Positions 61,440 through 64,000 of a DNA stretch of 64,000 nucleotides are shown in pieces. Every line of letters begins with the position of its first letter. The first letter of the stretch is position 1. The notes beneath the pieces are model-generated. The model did not search any database and was not told the origin of the DNA. It was given only the letters and a program-made list of their open reading frames with translations. A program made the position numbers and the translations under genes. The DNA is taken from the NCBI GenBank assembly GCA_030591685.1, contig JAUVAX010000006.1, positions 1-64,000 on the forward strand, read 5' to 3'. The DNA is from Pseudobdellovibrionaceae bacterium. Its GTDB lineage: Bacteria; Bdellovibrionota; Bdellovibrionia; Bdellovibrionales; UBA1609.

Positions 61440-62957
61440 GTGAGTAGGTTAGGTCACATAAGTCTTGGTATTTCATTATTATGTTTGTTGGTCGCCTTTG
61501 GTGCCAGATACATAATTGGTGGTTGGATAAATTTTTTATTCGTCCCACTTATTTCATTTGTAGTTTTGTTTATACTAGGTCTTATTATTAATTATAAATA
61601 TTATATTGAATTTTTAACTTTGAAAACCACTAAAAACAGTTTAAATATGGGCACCTTGATTGTTTTAGGTGCATTCACATTTGGTATTGTAAATTATTTG
61701 GGTATTCGAACAAATGTAAATTTTGACTTGTCTTCAGAGAAACTTTACACACTGGCCGAACAGTCCTCCGAGGCGGCAAAGTCTCTGACTGAGGAATTTA
61801 AGGTATTAGTTTTTCATCGAGGAGAGCCGGATGCTGTGCTAAGGAGGCGTGCCCGAGAGCTTCTAGATCTTTATAAAAATGCCTCTAATAATATTACTGT
61901 TCAATTTATAAACGCTCTTGATGAGCCATTAAGGGCAAAAAGATATATTTCAAAACAAGATTATGAGAACAGAGGTTTGTACATCTACGTGGATTATGGA
62001 GGTAAAACTTTTAAAGTGGATCATCCTCAAAAGGAGGAGCAATTCACTCAAGTAATAATAAAATCAACCCGAAGCAAGAATCATAAAATATATTTTTTAC
62101 GAGACCACGGTGAGGGTGATATTAAAAGTGAGGACAGTAATGAATCAGGGTTGAGTCGACTTAAAAAAACTCTCGAAGATTATTCTTTTGAGGTTGAAGA
62201 GCTGAGCTTAAACAAAACGATCGCGGTCCCCAAAGATGCCAAAGCCCTTGCTATTGTTGGTGCGAAATTTCAGTTTTCAAGTAAGGAATTTAATAAAATA
62301 GAATCCTATTTAAATAAAGGGGGGCGATTACTTGTAGCACTTGATCCGGGCCAAAGAACTGATTTACCAAATTTTTTAAAAAAATATAATATCGACTTTA
62401 AAGACAATTATGTGCTCGATCCTAATTCGAGTGTTGGTCAGGCTGTTGTTATTGCCACCCTATATTCAAAGAAAAGTAGAATTACTAAAAAATTTGGTGA
62501 TCGCACAACCATATTTAATCTTGTGAGTGAAGTCCAAGTTTTGGATTCTTCAAAGTCGTTAGAGTCTGATAGTTTTGTGTTTTCGGGGACAGGGAGTGTT
62601 ATTATTAATGATGTTAAACCGACTAGTAACGCGGCCGACCAAAACTCATACCCTCTTGCCGTAGCCGTGCGGTCTAAAGTTGAACCCGCGGCCTATTCTA
62701 TTGCTGTGTTTGGTGATAGTGATTTTTTAACGAATCAGTTTGTATTTGCCCTTTCAAATAGAGATTTGATTGTGAATACTATTGCTTACTTAACTGAGCA
62801 AAATGACTTAATTGCTATTCGTCCAAAAATACCAGAGTCGTCAACTATTGTATTAACCAGGTCTCGGTCACTGGGTGTTGTTTTCGGAGCTATCATAATC
62901 CCCCTACTACTTTTTATGGCGGCCTTTATGTTGTGGTTTTCTAACAGAGGGAATTAA
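61440..62957 (+). CDS. GldG-like ABC auxiliary protein
   Basis: The 505-residue protein has three N-terminal membrane segments (about 5-100), a large extracytoplasmic domain with NFDLSSEKLYTLAEQS, VLVFHRGEPDAVLRRRARELLDLY, IYFLRDHGEGD and LNKGGRLLVALDPG (ABC_transp_aux/IFT52-like), and a C-terminal membrane helix (about 475-497). This is the GldG layout. The start is GTG. The DUF4340 gene overlaps its stop by one base. Confidence 0.88.
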   Translation: MSRLGHISLGISLLCLLVAFGARYIIGGWINFLFVPLISFVVLFILGLIINYKYYIEFLTLKTTKNSLNMGTLIVLGAFTFGIVNYLGIRTNVNFDLSSEKLYTLAEQSSEAAKSLTEEFKVLVFHRGEPDAVLRRRARELLDLYKNASNNITVQFINALDEPLRAKRYISKQDYENRGLYIYVDYGGKTFKVDHPQKEEQFTQVIIKSTRSKNHKIYFLRDHGEGDIKSEDSNESGLSRLKKTLEDYSFEVEELSLNKTIAVPKDAKALAIVGAKFQFSSKEFNKIESYLNKGGRLLVALDPGQRTDLPNFLKKYNIDFKDNYVLDPNSSVGQAVVIATLYSKKSRITKKFGDRTTIFNLVSEVQVLDSSKSLESDSFVFSGTGSVIINDVKPTSNAADQNSYPLAVAVRSKVEPAAYSIAVFGDSDFLTNQFVFALSNRDLIVNTIAYLTEQNDLIAIRPKIPESSTIVLTRSRSLGVVFGAIIIPLLLFMAAFMLWFSNRGN

Positions 62958-64000
62958 TGAGGACAAATTCTGCACGGGGATTTTTTTCATTAGTTGTTTT
63001 GGGCTTAGCTTTAGTCTGGTGGGATATTTCCAACGAGAGTAATAAAAAATCAGTACGTGCCGGCTCGTTAAAATTACTAAACCCTGATAAGGGTAAAGCA
63101 AAACAGCTTTTTTTCGAATTAAATAATATAGAATTCAAACTTTTAAGAAGTAAAAATAACTGGAGCGTTATTTATAGAGGGCAGTCTTACATGGGAGACC
63201 ATAATAGTATTGAGGTTCTGTTAAATGACCTAAAGTCTATTGATGTAAAGCCTATGAACTCATCCCCAAAGGGGTTTAGCCTAAATGATTATACAGGTAC
63301 TTTAACTATTGCTACCGAAAACTCACCTCGCTCCCAAAAGTGGAGCTTTGGTGGTTTTAAAACCTTTGAGGGCCATAGCTATGTATATAATTTGTTAACG
63401 TCAAAGGTTCATAACGCAAATAGAAACTGCGATTACTTATTAAATCTTGTGCCGAAAAAATTTATCTCTAACTTTGTTATGCTTAAAAACTCTCAGTTCA
63501 AAACTCTAAATTTACAATATGATGACGTAAAGTTTGATTTGAAATTAAAAAACAGTAAATGGTCCTTAAAAAGGACCCCTTCTGTTTTGTTAGACCAAAA
63601 GGCGGTTAAGCTTTACCTGAATGGGCTTCTTCACCTTTCAGGCACTGAGTTACTGTTAAGTGACCATCTAAAAGCCATAGATGTTAAAAACTTACGCCCC
63701 AATATTAGTTTAAGTGGCCGTCTGGAGGGTGGCCATCTGGAGGGTGCCCGTCTGGAGAGTGATAGTGACTGGAGGTTAGATATTTATAAAACCCAGTCAG
63801 GTACTTGGGGCGTAGTAAAGGGTCGTGATGTTTTGTTTCGTATTTCTGAAAAAAGTTTTAAAAATTTAAAGTGGAACTTGAATGACTTTAAAGATAAAGA
63901 AAGTTTTTTTAAATTTAAACCAGAGGGTGTGTTTAAAATAGAGTTACAGGTAAATAATCAGTTAACCTCTATAAAACTCAATAAAAAGGCTTGGGTTGTT
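62957..64000 (+). CDS. DUF4340-type protein, 3' end beyond the window
   Basis: The frame starts at ATG 62957, sharing its A with the GldG-like stop, and stays open for 348 codons to the window edge. It has an N-terminal membrane segment (FFSLVVLGLALVWWDI) and repeated beta segments of the DUF4340 kind (WSVIYRGQSYMGDHNSIEVLLNDLKSI and a second unit from WSLKRTPSVLLDQKAVKLYLNGLLHL). DUF4340 proteins regularly follow GldG-like genes and likely complete the transporter on the outer face. A 15-base tandem triplet encodes RLEGG-HLEGA-RLESD at 63716-63760. Confidence 0.85.
   Translation, partial: MRTNSARGFFSLVVLGLALVWWDISNESNKKSVRAGSLKLLNPDKGKAKQLFFELNNIEFKLLRSKNNWSVIYRGQSYMGDHNSIEVLLNDLKSIDVKPMNSSPKGFSLNDYTGTLTIATENSPRSQKWSFGGFKTFEGHSYVYNLLTSKVHNANRNCDYLLNLVPKKFISNFVMLKNSQFKTLNLQYDDVKFDLKLKNSKWSLKRTPSVLLDQKAVKLYLNGLLHLSGTELLLSDHLKAIDVKNLRPNISLSGRLEGGHLEGARLESDSDWRLDIYKTQSGTWGVVKGRDVLFRISEKSFKNLKWNLNDFKDKESFFKFKPEGVFKIELQVNNQLTSIKLNKKAWVV
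63716..63760 (+). repeat. three tandem 15-base units in coding sequence
   Basis: Three in-frame copies, GGCCGTCTGGAGGGT and two variants with two or three changes each, encode a Leu-Glu repeat. The array is more GC-rich than its surroundings and is a likely site of length variation by slippage. Confidence 0.85.

Overview
The window is AT-rich chromosomal DNA from a Gram-negative, LPS-bearing bacterium. It carries bamA, skp, a lipid A operon, lptE, lolCD and type IV pilus genes. Several traits recall the Bdellovibrionota or related former Deltaproteobacteria: many sigma-54 (NtrC-type) regulators, an lpxA-Gfo/Idh-lpxB order, a Gld-type ABC transporter, and secreted peptidoglycan-active enzymes. 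The assignment is an inference from gene content, not a phylogeny. No rRNA, tRNA, insertion sequence, prophage or CRISPR array was seen.

Region by region. 1-2.2 kb: a truncated unknown gene, a YkuD_2-type L,D-transpeptidase-like exported protein and a pseudo-receiver/CheX protein. 2.2-3.4 kb: a gene-free leader ending in a terminator-like hairpin at the start of a TauE/SafE permease. 3.6-11.0 kb: two sigma-54 transcription units. The first is CBS-hpf-CBS-secreted protein. The second is an NtrC-type regulator, a soluble PAS kinase, a CxxCH lipoprotein and a tandem universal stress protein. Both promoters are preceded by related dyad elements (3519-3546 and 5794-5818), so I propose one energy-stress or dormancy regulon.

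11.0-20.8 kb: housekeeping genes (cdd, purA, a SerA-like dehydrogenase, a class V aminotransferase, lptE, holA, a PilZ protein, rpsT, murJ, mazG). 20.9-26.9 kb: a PgpH-like HD phosphodiesterase, ybeY, prfB with its programmed +1 frameshift, and lolC/lolD. 27.0-38.6 kb: the envelope block bamA-skp-fabZ-lpxA-(GnnA-like)-lpxB-lpxK-lpxL, then a DUF3108 lipoprotein and two family-9 glycosyltransferases. 38.6-41.9 kb: a CHASE2 kinase and NtrC-type regulator pair.

42.0-51.1 kb: ribF, a degenerate AroE-like gene and pilB-pilT-pilC-pilS-pilR. 51.1-58.2 kb: an adenosine-deaminase-like protein, an intergenic region with a perfect 23-bp hairpin, a secreted transglycosylase-like protein with an exported partner, a Tat-exported PhoX-family protein and a small unknown gene. 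58.3-64.0 kb: a short NFACT protein and a Gld-like ABC transporter operon (ATPase, permease, GldG-like subunit, DUF4340 protein running off the edge).

Many genes abut or overlap by 1-17 bases, so translational coupling is common. Several genes without a Shine-Dalgarno have a -10-like box ending 6-8 bases before the ATG and may be leaderless.
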